A stretch of 64,000 nt of DNA from Litorivita sp040371945 (GCF_040371945.1 NZ_BAABWS010000001.1:558001-622000), one strand, 5' to 3'. Positions 17,298 through 25,891 are shown, numbered from the stretch's first letter. Numbers and translations are program-made. Notes: generated by a model not told the origin, from the sequence alone.

Positions 17298-18578
17298 ATG
17301 CCCGCTCTGTCTCCCGTTCTTCGCGCCGTCCTCGATACCCTGCCCCTGTCCCTGCGCGGCCGCGTCCGGAACGGCTCTGCACGCGGGGCATCGCAACCCG
17401 CTTCGCTCAGCCCCGAGCAAATTGCCGAGCAACTGTTGCTGCCTGCCCGCCCGAAATCGGCCGAAGAGATACAGCGCGCAGCCCATGAAGATCAGGGGCG
17501 TTTTCTGGCCCGTCAGGAGCGTTGGTCCGAATTGAGCGCCGCTATCATGCGCGCCGATACCGCCTGCGCGCGCACTTCGGCCGGTGCCCCCGTGGCGGAC
17601 CTGTTGGCCTTCGGCGCGCGCGCCGATGTGGTCGGCGCCGTAACCGACGCTTTGGCAGACGGCAGCGCGCCGTCCTTGTTGGGGCTGGCCGCGCTTGAAG
17701 AGATATTGAACGAGACACCGAATGACTATGCCATCGCCTTGATCGTCGCCCATGCCCATATCGATATCGGGTGGGCCTTTCGAGGCACCGGCTGGCGCGA
17801 AGAAATCCCCGCCCTCGCGCGGGCCGCCTTTCGCGCGCATTTCCAGCGCGCCGAACGGATTTTGAGCGCCTTTGACGAAAGCAGCGCAGATGCGCCCTCT
17901 TTGGCGGCAGCGCGCTGCGCGCTTTTGGCCGCGAAACCGAGGCCCCAAGACCATGTGGCCGACACCTATGAAGCCTTGATCGACCTCGATCCCGCCAATC
18001 CGCGGCCGATGCGTGCGATGGGCAACCATTTGTTGCCGCGCTGGTTTGGCAGCTACCGGCAGTTGGACCTTGAGGCCCGCCGCACTGCCGCGCGCACGAC
18101 ACATCTGTGGGGCGCTGGGGCCTATGCATGGGTCTATCTTGATGCGCTTGCGGTTGATCCCTTTTGCGCGGCCCATGTGGATGTGGACTATTTCATCGAC
18201 GGGCTGCGCGATATTTTGGAGCGGTCCACGGACCAACATGGGGTCAACGCTTTGGCCGCTTTTTGTGCGGTGACAATGGCCCCGTTGGCGGAAAACCTGT
18301 TGCCGGACACCGCCGCGCGCGCCGCGCGCGCCGAGGTGCATGGCGCATTGGAGTGGATTTGCACCGATCATTTGCGTGAATTGCATCCCCTGGTTTGGGC
18401 CGAGGCCTCCGCGGGTCCGAACCTGCCTCATCCCTTACCAAGCCGCGAGGCCCTGCGCGTGCGCGGCGAAGCTACCGCAAAGGCATGGATTGCAAAAGTC
18501 TTCGAACAGGAGCTACGCGAAGGCACGGTCATCGCTTTCACGCCGCGCGGGCTGCGCCGGATGGAGAAACCTGCATAA
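17298..18578 (+). CDS. Conserved-type hypothetical protein, helical
   Basis: A 426-residue protein that I do not recognise. It is alanine- and arginine-rich and probably mostly helical, without signal peptide or membrane segments; the stretches ADTYEALIDLDPANPRPMRAMGNHLLPRWFGSY suggest TPR-like helical pairs. The ATG at 17298 is chosen because AAAAAGG precedes it; a GTG at 17259 lacks a ribosome site. It converges on the GAF-domain gene with only 15 bp between stops and follows pepN by 277 bp. A cytoplasmic scaffold or housekeeping role is possible but unsupported. Confidence 0.75.
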   Translation: MPALSPVLRAVLDTLPLSLRGRVRNGSARGASQPASLSPEQIAEQLLLPARPKSAEEIQRAAHEDQGRFLARQERWSELSAAIMRADTACARTSAGAPVADLLAFGARADVVGAVTDALADGSAPSLLGLAALEEILNETPNDYAIALIVAHAHIDIGWAFRGTGWREEIPALARAAFRAHFQRAERILSAFDESSADAPSLAAARCALLAAKPRPQDHVADTYEALIDLDPANPRPMRAMGNHLLPRWFGSYRQLDLEARRTAARTTHLWGAGAYAWVYLDALAVDPFCAAHVDVDYFIDGLRDILERSTDQHGVNALAAFCAVTMAPLAENLLPDTAARAARAEVHGALEWICTDHLRELHPLVWAEASAGPNLPHPLPSREALRVRGEATAKAWIAKVFEQELREGTVIAFTPRGLRRMEKPA

Positions 18579-18593
18579 TCGGGATCGCTCGGG

Positions 18594-19796
18594 CTATTCC
18601 GCGACGGGCTCTATTGCCAAGGTCCCCGCGCCGATTTCAGAAGCCGCATATTGGCGCAATGTCTCGCGTTGATCCAAAAGAGCCGAGGCAATCGCCGCCT
18701 CGGAGGCGCGCAATTGTCTGATGTTTTTTAGCATCTCAAGATGTGCGCTCACCACAAGGCGAATATGGTCAAACAGCGCAAGATCGGTCGCGCTCCACCC
18801 GCCTTCGCGCGGCTTGAGGCCGACAAATTCCAAGATGCCAAAAGTGACCCCCTCGACCACCAATGGCGCGCCGAGGTAAGATTCGGGGCAAAACCCGCAT
18901 AAGGAGCGATTTGCGCCATTGCCCGACATCGCACAGTCGCTCAGCGCAACCCGCTCGGTGCCCGTCACCAGCCGCGCGGCGAATGTGCCTTCAAGTGCGA
19001 TCGGCATATCAAACTCGGACGCGGCGTCCGGATGGGCTGTCGCATCACGGCCGCTTACATAACGCCCGACAATTTCGGCAGTTTCGCCTGACACATGCGC
19101 AATATTGCCGCTGGCCATGCCCAACATCTCGACCGCGGCCTTCAATGCACGATTAAACCGTTCTTCGACCCCCTGCCCCGCGCCCATAAAGGCATGTAGA
19201 ATAGCATCGCGGCAGGCATTTTGCGCCGCAAGGCTCTCGCGCGCGCTATCCGCTTCGGCGCGCGCCTCCTGCCCCTCGGTTACCGCCCATCGCAGCGACA
19301 CCTCGCGCGTTACACAAAGCGCCAGATCGGTCAATTTCCGCTGGTCTTCTTCGCTCCACTCCCTCGGTTTGCTATCCAAGGCACAAACCGTGCCCAATGT
19401 CGTGCCATCTGGCCCAAACACCGGAACCCCCAGATAGGCGCAGACATTGAAATCACGCAATGCGGGGTTGTGTTTGAGAACATCATGCAGGCGCGCATCC
19501 CCGACCACCAAAGGCGCATTCGACCGTTTCACATATTTGCAAAACGAATGGGAATAAGGGAATTGGCGCTGCTTTGCCAAAGGTTCGGGCAGGCCGAAAC
19601 TGCTTTTGATATGTTGGGTTTCATGGCGATCATCGAGAAAACAAATCAGGGCGATCGGCACGCCAAGCAGATCACAGGCCAAGCGTGTCAGCGCATCCAA
19701 CGCTGCCGCGCGCGGCGCGTCAATCAACTTCAAGGACCGGAGCAACGCATACTCGTCCTTCTTGTCGGTCTTAAGGGCCTTTTCATACATTGTCAT
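18594..19796 (-). CDS. Double-GAF-domain sensory protein without output domain
   Basis: A 400-residue cytoplasmic protein. Residues about 20-170 form a first GAF domain (LDALTRLACDLLGVPIALICFLDDRHETQHIKS... with SFCKYV, VGDARL and YLGVPVFGPDGTTLGTVCALD, a pattern typical of GAF modules before histidine kinases and diguanylate cyclases). A coiled linker (ARAEADSARESLAAQ) leads to a second GAF at about 205-360 (YLGAPLVVEGVTFGILEF). A final helix ends the protein; no kinase, GGDEF, EAL or DNA-binding domain follows. Start ATG at 19796; ATG 19790 and GTG 19802 are alternatives. A perfect CtrA-type box lies 43 bp upstream, so it may be cell-cycle or motility linked. Confidence 0.82.
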   Translation of the reverse strand: MTMYEKALKTDKKDEYALLRSLKLIDAPRAAALDALTRLACDLLGVPIALICFLDDRHETQHIKSSFGLPEPLAKQRQFPYSHSFCKYVKRSNAPLVVGDARLHDVLKHNPALRDFNVCAYLGVPVFGPDGTTLGTVCALDSKPREWSEEDQRKLTDLALCVTREVSLRWAVTEGQEARAEADSARESLAAQNACRDAILHAFMGAGQGVEERFNRALKAAVEMLGMASGNIAHVSGETAEIVGRYVSGRDATAHPDAASEFDMPIALEGTFAARLVTGTERVALSDCAMSGNGANRSLCGFCPESYLGAPLVVEGVTFGILEFVGLKPREGGWSATDLALFDHIRLVVSAHLEMLKNIRQLRASEAAIASALLDQRETLRQYAASEIGAGTLAIEPVAE

Positions 19797-19838
19797 GAGC
19801 ACTCATCCGAAAGGTTGACCAAACGTAAAGTTTTGATC

Positions 19839-19853
19839 TTAACAAAGTCTTAA
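19839..19853. promoter_or_regulatory. Perfect CtrA-type box upstream of GAF gene
   Basis: TTAA-N7-TTAA (19839-19842, spacer 19843-19849, 19850-19853), the full binding motif known for the response regulator CtrA in alphaproteobacteria. It lies 43 bp upstream of the minus-strand GAF start, about where a promoter -35 would be, and 139 bp upstream of gatB. Use by CtrA is inferred. Confidence 0.6.
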
Positions 19854-19991
19854 CGTCGTCTCGCGCCACGGGCCACCCGCGCGGATGTTTGCCGATGAAG
19901 CCTCGGAGCGCTTTGGCACCGCCCCCTCTTGCCCCCGTATCTTTGCTGCCATAAAACGCAGGCCAAGCAGCCTGCGCGCAAAGGAGACACC

Positions 19992-21503
19992 ATGCTCGAC
20001 CTGACCTATGAGACCCCGAAACCCAAAGTCATCGCCGGTGCGAAACACGATTGGGAATTGGTGATCGGCATGGAGGTCCATGCGCAGGTCTCCTCCAACG
20101 CAAAACTCTTCTCGGGCGCCTCGACCAAATTCGGCGCTGAGCCGAACGCCAATGTGGCGTTCGTCGATGCCGCCATGCCGGGCATGTTGCCGGTGATCAA
20201 CGACTATTGCGTCGAGCAGGCGGTGCGCACGGGGCTGGGTCTGAAGGCGGAAATCAACCTTTTCTCGGCCTTTGACCGCAAAAACTATTTCTATCCCGAT
20301 CTGCCGCAGGGCTATCAGATCAGCCAGCTCTATCATCCCATCGTTGGCGAGGGCGAGATTTTGGTCGATATGGGCCCCGGCGTTGCGCGTCTGGTGCGGG
20401 TCGAGCGTATCCACCTTGAGCAGGACGCGGGCAAATCGGTGCATGACATGGACCCGAATATGTCATTCGTCGATCTCAACCGCACGGGCGTGGCCTTGAT
20501 GGAAATCGTCTCGCGCCCCGATATTCGCGGCCCTGAAGAGGCCGCCGCCTATGTCACCAAGCTGCGCCAGATCCTGCGCTATTTGGGCACCTGCGACGGC
20601 AATATGCAAAACGGCAACCTGCGCGCCGATGTGAACGTATCGATCTGCCGTGCCGGTCAATACGAGAAATACATGGAAACGCAGGATTTCTCGCATCTGG
20701 GCACCCGCTGCGAAATCAAGAATATGAACTCCATGCGGTTCATCCAAGCCGCGATCGAGGTCGAAGCGCGCCGCCAGATCGCCATCGTGGAAGCGGGCGG
20801 CGAGGTGGTGCAAGAAACCCGCCTTTACGATCCCGACAAGAACGAAACCCGCTCCATGCGCTCCAAAGAAGAGGCGCATGATTATCGCTATTTTCCCGAT
20901 CCCGATCTGCTCCCGCTGACCATCGAACAGGCTTGGGTGGACCAGATCAAAGCCACGCTGCCCGAACTGCCCGACGAGAAAAAGGCGCGGTTTGTCAAAG
21001 ACTTCGGCCTCTCGGAATATGACGCCTCGGTGCTGACCGCCGAAGTTCCGGCGGCGAAATACTTCGAGGCCGTGGCCGAAGGGCGTGACGGCAAGCTGGC
21101 GGCCAACTGGGTCATCAACGAGCTTTTCGGCCGCCTGAAGAAGGAAGATCACGACATCACCGACAGCCCCGTGAGCCCCGCGCAACTCGGCGGCATCATC
21201 GATCTGATCTCGTCGGATGCGATTTCAGGCAAAATCGCCAAGGACCTGTTTGAAATCGTCTATACCGAAGGCGGCGATCCTGCGCAGATCGTCGAAGAGC
21301 GCGGTATGAAACAGGTCACCGATACCGGCGCCATCGAGGCCGCCGTGGACGAGATCATCGCCGCCAACCCCGATCAGGTCGAAAAGGCCAAGGCCAACCC
21401 GAAACTGGCAGGCTGGTTCGTCGGTCAGGTGATGAAAGCCACGGGCGGCAAGGCCAACCCCAAAGCGGTCAACGAATTGGTCGCGGCCAAACTCGGGCAG
21501 TAA
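19992..21503 (+). CDS. gatB: Asp/Glu-tRNA amidotransferase subunit B
   Basis: A 503-residue GatB, which recognises misacylated Glu-tRNA(Gln) and Asp-tRNA(Asn) and phosphorylates the carboxylate for amidation with ammonia from GatA. Conserved stretches visible: WELVIGMEVHAQ, FDRKNYFYPDLPQGYQISQ, DLNRTGVALMEIVS, and the C-terminal YqeY-like helical domain ending GWFVGQVMKATGGKANPKAVNELV. The ATG at 19992 follows AAGGAGACACC, and the length matches the family. gatA and gatC are not adjacent, as is frequent in this group. It appears to be expressed alone. Confidence 0.97.
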   Translation: MLDLTYETPKPKVIAGAKHDWELVIGMEVHAQVSSNAKLFSGASTKFGAEPNANVAFVDAAMPGMLPVINDYCVEQAVRTGLGLKAEINLFSAFDRKNYFYPDLPQGYQISQLYHPIVGEGEILVDMGPGVARLVRVERIHLEQDAGKSVHDMDPNMSFVDLNRTGVALMEIVSRPDIRGPEEAAAYVTKLRQILRYLGTCDGNMQNGNLRADVNVSICRAGQYEKYMETQDFSHLGTRCEIKNMNSMRFIQAAIEVEARRQIAIVEAGGEVVQETRLYDPDKNETRSMRSKEEAHDYRYFPDPDLLPLTIEQAWVDQIKATLPELPDEKKARFVKDFGLSEYDASVLTAEVPAAKYFEAVAEGRDGKLAANWVINELFGRLKKEDHDITDSPVSPAQLGGIIDLISSDAISGKIAKDLFEIVYTEGGDPAQIVEERGMKQVTDTGAIEAAVDEIIAANPDQVEKAKANPKLAGWFVGQVMKATGGKANPKAVNELVAAKLGQ

Positions 21504-21717
21504 ACCGCAACCAACAGCGCACAATACGCAAGTTCCCGAACCGGCCTGCGCCGTCTTTGACATGTTCAACGGCGGCGCTTTTGCTCGGCCGGGCGGCGCG
21601 GCAAGGCGCGCTCAAAACCGTTGCAAACAAGGGAATTTCAAGCTATAGTGTGCCGATTACGCTGCCCTATCTTATTTTTCACCCGCTTTCGCGGGACCGT
21701 TTTTGAGAGGATTTCCT

Positions 21718-22341
21718 ATGAAACACCTACTGATTTGCCTATCGGCGCTTGCCTTGGCCACTCCTGCCCTTGGCGAAACCGTTATCATGACCTTCGACGA
21801 GGTCGCCGGAGACTTTACGGATTTCGACGACACGATCGGCGATAGCACCAATGTGGATGTCACCAATGACACGGTCGCAGGTTTTGGCAATACGGCCGTG
21901 ACCGTGTCCAATGTCGATCACTGGACAAACGACTATAGCGAACTCACCGATGTCGCATTTGCGGCGATAAACGGCCAAGTCGGGCAATTCAGCTTTGCCA
22001 TTGATGCGGGCTATGAGATGACCTTCGACAGCTTCGATTTCGGGAATTATAGCGGTGGCGTGGCCGCTCGCGATGCCAGCTTCCGCATCTATGACGGCGC
22101 TTGGGGACTTGTTTGGCAAAGCGACGTGACCGGTCACACAGGGTCCTCGGTCAACATGACGCCGGGGGTCACGCTTGCGGGTGCGGCCTATTTCCAATGG
22201 GGCACGGATTGGAACATCGGCATCGACAACTTCACCTATAGCGTGGCGGAAATTGCCCCTGCTGTGCCGCTGCCTGCCGGATTGCCGCTTTTGCTGACCG
22301 GATTGCTGGGCTTTGGCGCCCTGCGCCGCCGCAAAGGGTAA
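21718..22341 (+). CDS. VPLPA-CTERM sorting-signal surface protein
   Basis: A 207-residue exported protein. Residues 1-20 (MKHLLICLSALALATPALGE) are a Sec signal peptide. The last 25 residues show the PEP-CTERM-type tail: VPLPAGLPLLLTGLLGFGAL followed by RRRKG, that is, a VPLPA recognition motif, a membrane helix and a basic cluster. Such tails are processed by an exosortase (the VPLPA form by the XrtD type). The body is rich in Asp, Thr and Gly with no cysteine, and reads as a beta-sandwich (PEP-CTERM extracellular type). ATG at 21718 with GAGAGG site. No exosortase or exopolysaccharide gene is in the window. Confidence 0.87.
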   Translation: MKHLLICLSALALATPALGETVIMTFDEVAGDFTDFDDTIGDSTNVDVTNDTVAGFGNTAVTVSNVDHWTNDYSELTDVAFAAINGQVGQFSFAIDAGYEMTFDSFDFGNYSGGVAARDASFRIYDGAWGLVWQSDVTGHTGSSVNMTPGVTLAGAAYFQWGTDWNIGIDNFTYSVAEIAPAVPLPAGLPLLLTGLLGFGALRRRKG

Positions 22342-22436
22342 GTTGCGAAAAAACAAAGGGCTGGCGCGTCATCGCACCTTGCATGCGCCGGTCCGCTCTG
22401 GTCTTTATTGCGCCGCACGACAAAAGGAGCGCGCGC

Positions 22437-22916
22437 GTGACCAAAGCCTTTCTATCCAAACCCATGGGCATCCGCCCCGAGTGGATCGATTTCAACAACC
22501 ATCTCAACATGGCCTATTACGGCGTCTTGTTCGACCATGGGCTCGATGAGGTTTTTGACGACTTTGGCATCACCCAAGACTATATCACCACGCGCAAATT
22601 GACGACCTATGCCGCCGAACTTCGCATCCGCTATCTACGCGAATTGCATCTCGACGCCAAGGTCCGTGTCAGCTTTCAAATCCTTGATATGACGGACAAA
22701 AGCCTGCACTACTTCTCGGAGCTGTGGCATGAGGACGGCTGGCTTTCGGCGACGGCCGAAGGGGTGTCCTTGCATATCGACCAAAGCGGGCCGCGCGTCG
22801 CGCCCTACCCGTCCGAGGTCCATGCCAAAATTGCCGCCATGTATGAGGCGCATAAGGATTTGCCGCGGCCCCCAAGCGTCGACACCCCGATGACATTGCG
22901 CCGCAAAAAATCGTAA
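22437..22916 (+). CDS. Hotdog-fold acyl-CoA thioesterase family protein
   Basis: A 159-residue single-hotdog protein with the 4-hydroxybenzoyl-CoA-thioesterase-like signature WIDFNNHLNMAYYGVLFDHG near residues 15-35, where the Asp/Asn/His cluster forms the active site, and LRELHLDAKVRVSF after it. It probably hydrolyses an acyl-CoA in the cytoplasm; homologous rhodobacterial proteins include betainyl-CoA thioesterases of carnitine breakdown, but no carnitine dehydrogenase gene is here. The start is GTG 22437, preceded by AAAAGGAG; the frame upstream has an ATG at 22383 without a ribosome site. Confidence 0.83.
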   Translation: MTKAFLSKPMGIRPEWIDFNNHLNMAYYGVLFDHGLDEVFDDFGITQDYITTRKLTTYAAELRIRYLRELHLDAKVRVSFQILDMTDKSLHYFSELWHEDGWLSATAEGVSLHIDQSGPRVAPYPSEVHAKIAAMYEAHKDLPRPPSVDTPMTLRRKKS

Positions 22917-22920
22917 GACC

Positions 22921-23670
22921 CTATTTCAAAAAGAAAATCACGGTTGTCGCCGCGCCGATGGCGACAATCCCCCAGCGTAGCAAATCCGTGCGCGTGATGC
23001 GCCGCGCGGCCAGTGCCCCGACATAGCCCCCCACAGCCGTCGAGAGCATCATCACCCCCGCCTCACGCCATGCGATCAGCCCCGCCCAGACAAAGGCCAC
23101 GGTTGCGACGATGGAAATCACCGCCGAAAGCAGGGTCTTGATCCCGTTCATCCCGTGAATATTCACATAGCCCAGCATCCCGAAGGTGGCGAGCAAGATG
23201 ATCCCTAATCCGCCATTGAAATAGCCGCCGTAGAGGCTGACCGCAAAGACCGCCACGATAGAGATCGCGCGCCCCGCCTGCCCCGCGCCGCGTTTCTTGA
23301 GCTGTGCCAAAATCCACGGCCCGCCGCCAAAAAGCACCGTCGCCAAAAGCAACAGCCACGGCACCAGCCCGCTAAAGGCCGCATTCGAGGTGACCAACAA
23401 CAACCCGCCGCCCATGGCGCCGCCCACCGCCGCCGTTGCGACAATCGCCCATAGGCCAAGCGGCCCCTCGGTGACCACCTCACGGCGAAACGCATAGGCA
23501 CTGCCGATATATCCGGGCAAAGCGGCCAGAGTGGCCGTGGCATTGGCCGTCACCACGGGCAGCCCGACAAAGACAAGCGCCGGAAACGTCAAAAACGTGC
23601 CGCCGCCTGCCACCGCGTTGAGAATGCCTGCGAAAAAACCGGCAGCGACCAGAACGAGGATATCTAACAC
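22921..23670 (-). CDS. TauE/SafE-family membrane permease
   Basis: A 249-residue membrane protein with about eight hydrophobic segments. The first repeat contains GILNAVAGGGTFLTFPALVFVGLP and the second YFNGGLGIILLATFG, the paired signature of the TauE/SafE (DUF81) family, linked to export of sulfite, sulfoacetate or other organosulfur anions. The GTG at 23670 has AGGGAG eight bases upstream; an earlier start would add an arginine-rich stretch with no counterpart in the family. It converges on the thioesterase gene with 4 bp between stops and is divergent from the DUF4177 gene. Confidence 0.87.
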   Translation of the reverse strand: MLDILVLVAAGFFAGILNAVAGGGTFLTFPALVFVGLPVVTANATATLAALPGYIGSAYAFRREVVTEGPLGLWAIVATAAVGGAMGGGLLLVTSNAAFSGLVPWLLLLATVLFGGGPWILAQLKKRGAGQAGRAISIVAVFAVSLYGGYFNGGLGIILLATFGMLGYVNIHGMNGIKTLLSAVISIVATVAFVWAGLIAWREAGVMMLSTAVGGYVGALAARRITRTDLLRWGIVAIGAATTVIFFLK

Positions 23671-23842
23671 TGTGAAAGCTCCCTGCGCGCCGCGAGATCG
23701 GCCCGCAAACCTGTCTATCTGTCTGGCACGGCGCGTGCGGCGGCGCAATGGCGGGTGTTCAGCGCCCCCTCACGTATGGACTCTGCGCGTCATCTGCCTA
23801 TCCTTTAGGACAGGACCCAAGTATTTTGCCGGATCGATTTTG

Positions 23843-24373
23843 ATGAGCCAATATGATTACCGCGTGATCCCCGCCCCCACCAAGGGGCGCAAGGCCAAAG
23901 GGATCAAATCCCCCGAAGGGCGCTTTGCCAATACGATCGAGATCGTGATGAACGATATGAGCGTGCATGGGTGGGAGTTTTTGCGCGCCGAAACCTTGCC
24001 CAGCGAAGAGCGCACGGGGCTGACCTCCTCGCACACCACATATCGCACGCTCTTGGTGTTCCGCCGCCTCAAACCCAGCGACGCCGCCCCCTTCGCGCCG
24101 CGCCTTTTGGAGGGGCCTCAAGCCGGAACGGATGACGCGGCGGGCGAAGGCGCGGCCGCTCCTGCTGCCCCCGAAACCGAAGCGGCGGCGACGGTCAAAG
24201 CCGACCCGCCCCTGCACTCTGCCCCCCTCGGCGACAACCTTGGCGGCAATCTTGGCGGCAATCTTGGCGATAACGGCGTCGAAGATACGGCCCCGCCCGA
24301 TCCTTCATTGGCCAGCGCCGTGCGCCGCCGCGCGGCCTTGATTGGCGCGGCGGAAGACCCCGAAAAGAGCTAG
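23843..24373 (+). CDS. DUF4177-type protein with low-complexity tail
   Basis: A 176-residue protein. Residues 1-80 match the DUF4177 pattern: YDYRVIPAP at the start, an amphipathic middle with MSVHGWEFLRAETLP, and a final strand TLLVFRR. This small alpha-beta fold is widespread and of unknown role. After residue 85 the chain is a disordered Ala/Pro/Glu-rich tail with an LGGN-type tetrapeptide repeat and a charged end. ATG 23843 gives the conserved N-terminus MSQYDYRV. It converges on the BolA gene with 2 bp between stops. Confidence 0.8.
   Translation: MSQYDYRVIPAPTKGRKAKGIKSPEGRFANTIEIVMNDMSVHGWEFLRAETLPSEERTGLTSSHTTYRTLLVFRRLKPSDAAPFAPRLLEGPQAGTDDAAGEGAAAPAAPETEAAATVKADPPLHSAPLGDNLGGNLGGNLGDNGVEDTAPPDPSLASAVRRRAALIGAAEDPEKS
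24227..24274 (+). repeat. Four 12-bp coding repeats
   Basis: Four tandem 12-bp units (24227-24238, 24239-24250, 24251-24262, 24263-24274) of form CTTGGCGGCAAT; the two central units are identical, the outer ones differ by two to four bases. They code LGDN-LGGN-LGGN-LGDN in the tail of the DUF4177 protein. As 12 is divisible by three, unit gain or loss would keep the frame. Confidence 0.85.
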
Positions 24374-24375
24374 GA

Positions 24376-24633
24376 TCAGGTGGAAAGCTCCAGCGCGAGC
24401 GCATGGATTTCGCCCATCAATTGCGCCCCGATGGCGGCATGGACGGCGCGGTGACGGGCGATGCGGTTCATATCGGCAAACTCGGGCGCGCGCAGCACCA
24501 CACGAAAATGCGACTGCCCCCCCTCCTGATATCCGGCGTGACCCCGATGCTGTTCACTTTCGTCATATACTTCAACCACTTGCGCATCGAAGGCTTGTTC
24601 CAGCTGTGCGCGAATTCTTGCGGATCTATCCAT
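24376..24633 (-). CDS. BolA-family protein
   Basis: An 85-residue complete BolA/IbaG-type protein: an N-terminal helix with RIRAQLEQAFDAQVVEVYDES, then HFRVVLRAPEF (the conserved strand after the loop), then a helix NRIARHRAVHAAIGAQLMGEIHALALEL. BolA proteins partner with monothiol glutaredoxins in [2Fe-2S] cluster trafficking and iron sensing. Histidines at HRGHAGYQEGGQSHF are suitable cluster ligands. It is divergent from the J-domain gene (74 bp between starts), an arrangement repeated in many alphaproteobacteria. Confidence 0.92.
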   Translation of the reverse strand: MDRSARIRAQLEQAFDAQVVEVYDESEQHRGHAGYQEGGQSHFRVVLRAPEFADMNRIARHRAVHAAIGAQLMGEIHALALELST

Positions 24634-24707
24634 TATTTTTGCTCCTGCCCCTTCAATCTCGGCGTGAGTAGTCTAAACTCTACGGCCTGAGTCGGAAAGG
24701 TAAGCCA

Positions 24708-25331
24708 ATGCCCAAACCAGATCCCTTCGGTTTCGATATGTCCGTGTCTTCGGCAAAGAAGAAAAATCCGCGTGGGCGCAGGGGGATGTCGGGAGCATCC
24801 GAAACCTCGCAACGTGTGTGCAGCAAAGACGGCTGCGAAGAGCCTGGAAAATACCGCGCGCCGCGTGCGCCGGATGTTCTGGACGACTACCTGTGGTTCT
24901 GTAAGGACCACGTGCGCGAATATAACCTCAAATGGAATTTCTTCGACGGCACCACCGAAGCGGAAATCAATGCGCAGGCCAGCAAAGACAAGGTTTGGGA
25001 GCGCACCACCAAACCCATGGGCAGCCCCGAAGAACGCGCTTGGGCGCGCCTCGGCATCGAGGACCCGCATCAGGTTTTGGGCAGCAATGCCACCCGCAAC
25101 CCCGGAAAATCCATCACCGGCACCCGCCGTTTGCCGCCCACCGAACGGCGCGCGATTGATATTCTGGAGGCCAAGGACCATTGGACCAAGGCGGAGGTGC
25201 GCAAGGCCTACAAAAAGCTGATCAAAGTGCTGCACCCCGATATGAACGGCGGTGATCGCAGCCAAGAAGAACAGCTTCAAGAGGTGGTCTGGGCTTGGGA
25301 TCAACTCAAAGACAGCCGCAATTTCAAATAG
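24708..25331 (+). CDS. Protein with C-terminal J domain and N-terminal Cys/His cluster
   Basis: A 207-residue cytoplasmic protein. The last 60 residues are a J domain: KDHWTKAEVRKAYKKLIKVLHPDMNGGD, with the HPD tripeptide at 176-178 that activates the DnaK ATPase. There is no Gly/Phe or DnaJ zinc domain; instead the first half has Cys38, Cys43, Cys65 and His68 (CxxxxC then CKDH), a possible zinc site. It is therefore a specialised type III co-chaperone whose client is unknown. ATG 24708 follows GGAAAGGTAAGCCA. A strong terminator follows. Confidence 0.88.
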   Translation: MPKPDPFGFDMSVSSAKKKNPRGRRGMSGASETSQRVCSKDGCEEPGKYRAPRAPDVLDDYLWFCKDHVREYNLKWNFFDGTTEAEINAQASKDKVWERTTKPMGSPEERAWARLGIEDPHQVLGSNATRNPGKSITGTRRLPPTERRAIDILEAKDHWTKAEVRKAYKKLIKVLHPDMNGGDRSQEEQLQEVVWAWDQLKDSRNFK

Positions 25332-25363
25332 GTAGCGACAAAACCTCAAGCATCACGCAAAGA

Positions 25364-25398
25364 AAAACCGCCGCCGGATTTCCTCCGGCGGCGGTTTT
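25364..25398. terminator. Strong bidirectional terminator
   Basis: Perfect 15-bp stem: 25364-25378 (AAAACCGCCGCCGGA) with 25384-25398, loop TTTCC. It ends in T4 on the plus strand and, by symmetry, on the minus strand, so it serves both the J-domain gene (33 bp after its stop) and the convergent msrB (14 bp after its stop). Confidence 0.92.
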
Positions 25399-25411
25399 CA
25401 TTGGCCGGCGC

Positions 25412-25891
25412 TCAGGCCGCTTTGAACACGAGGCTCACGCCGTTCAGACAATGGCGCATCCCCGTGGGTTTGGGACCGTCATCAAAAATATGGCCGAAAT
25501 GGCTGCCGCAGCGGCGGCAATGGCATTCGGTGCGCACCGAGAACAATTTGCGGTCCTCTTTGGTGCGGATGGCATCGGGCATGGATTGGTAAAAGCTCGG
25601 CCATCCCGTGCCGCTGTCGTATTTTGTCTCGGAGCTATAGACCGCCAGATCGCAGCCGCGGCAATGATACATGCCATCGGCGTAGTTTTTGTCCAACGGC
25701 GAGGTGCCCGCGCGTTCGGTCGCCTCTTCGCGCATCACCGCATATTGCAGATCGGTGAGCATCGCCTTCCATTCCGCCGTGGTGCGGGTCACTTCAAAGG
25801 TTTCTTCGGCCATCGTGCGGCGCGGCATCAGGCCGGTGGCCCCAAGAGTGCCCATGGCAGCGGTTAAGGCAAGAAAAGAACGGCGTTTCAT
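25412..25891 (-). CDS. msrB: Methionine-(R)-sulfoxide reductase B, exported
   Basis: A 159-residue MsrB that reduces methionine-R-sulfoxide in proteins. The zinc cysteines are Cys77, Cys80, Cys125 and Cys128; catalytic Cys148 is in RHCLNGVSL; the conserved TGWPSF is at 95-100. The N-terminus MKRRSFLALTAAMG with a following hydrophobic run looks like a short Tat (or Sec) signal, so repair of periplasmic proteins is likely. The catalytic domain is standard length. It is alone on its strand with a strong terminator after it. Confidence 0.95.
   Translation of the reverse strand: MKRRSFLALTAAMGTLGATGLMPRRTMAEETFEVTRTTAEWKAMLTDLQYAVMREEATERAGTSPLDKNYADGMYHCRGCDLAVYSSETKYDSGTGWPSFYQSMPDAIRTKEDRKLFSVRTECHCRRCGSHFGHIFDDGPKPTGMRHCLNGVSLVFKAA

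Noticed and set aside
21682..21695. Small hairpin CCCGC-TTTC-GCGGG before the VPLPA gene
   Set aside because: Only a 5-bp stem, with the T run four bases away and the ribosome site directly after; too weak to call a terminator.
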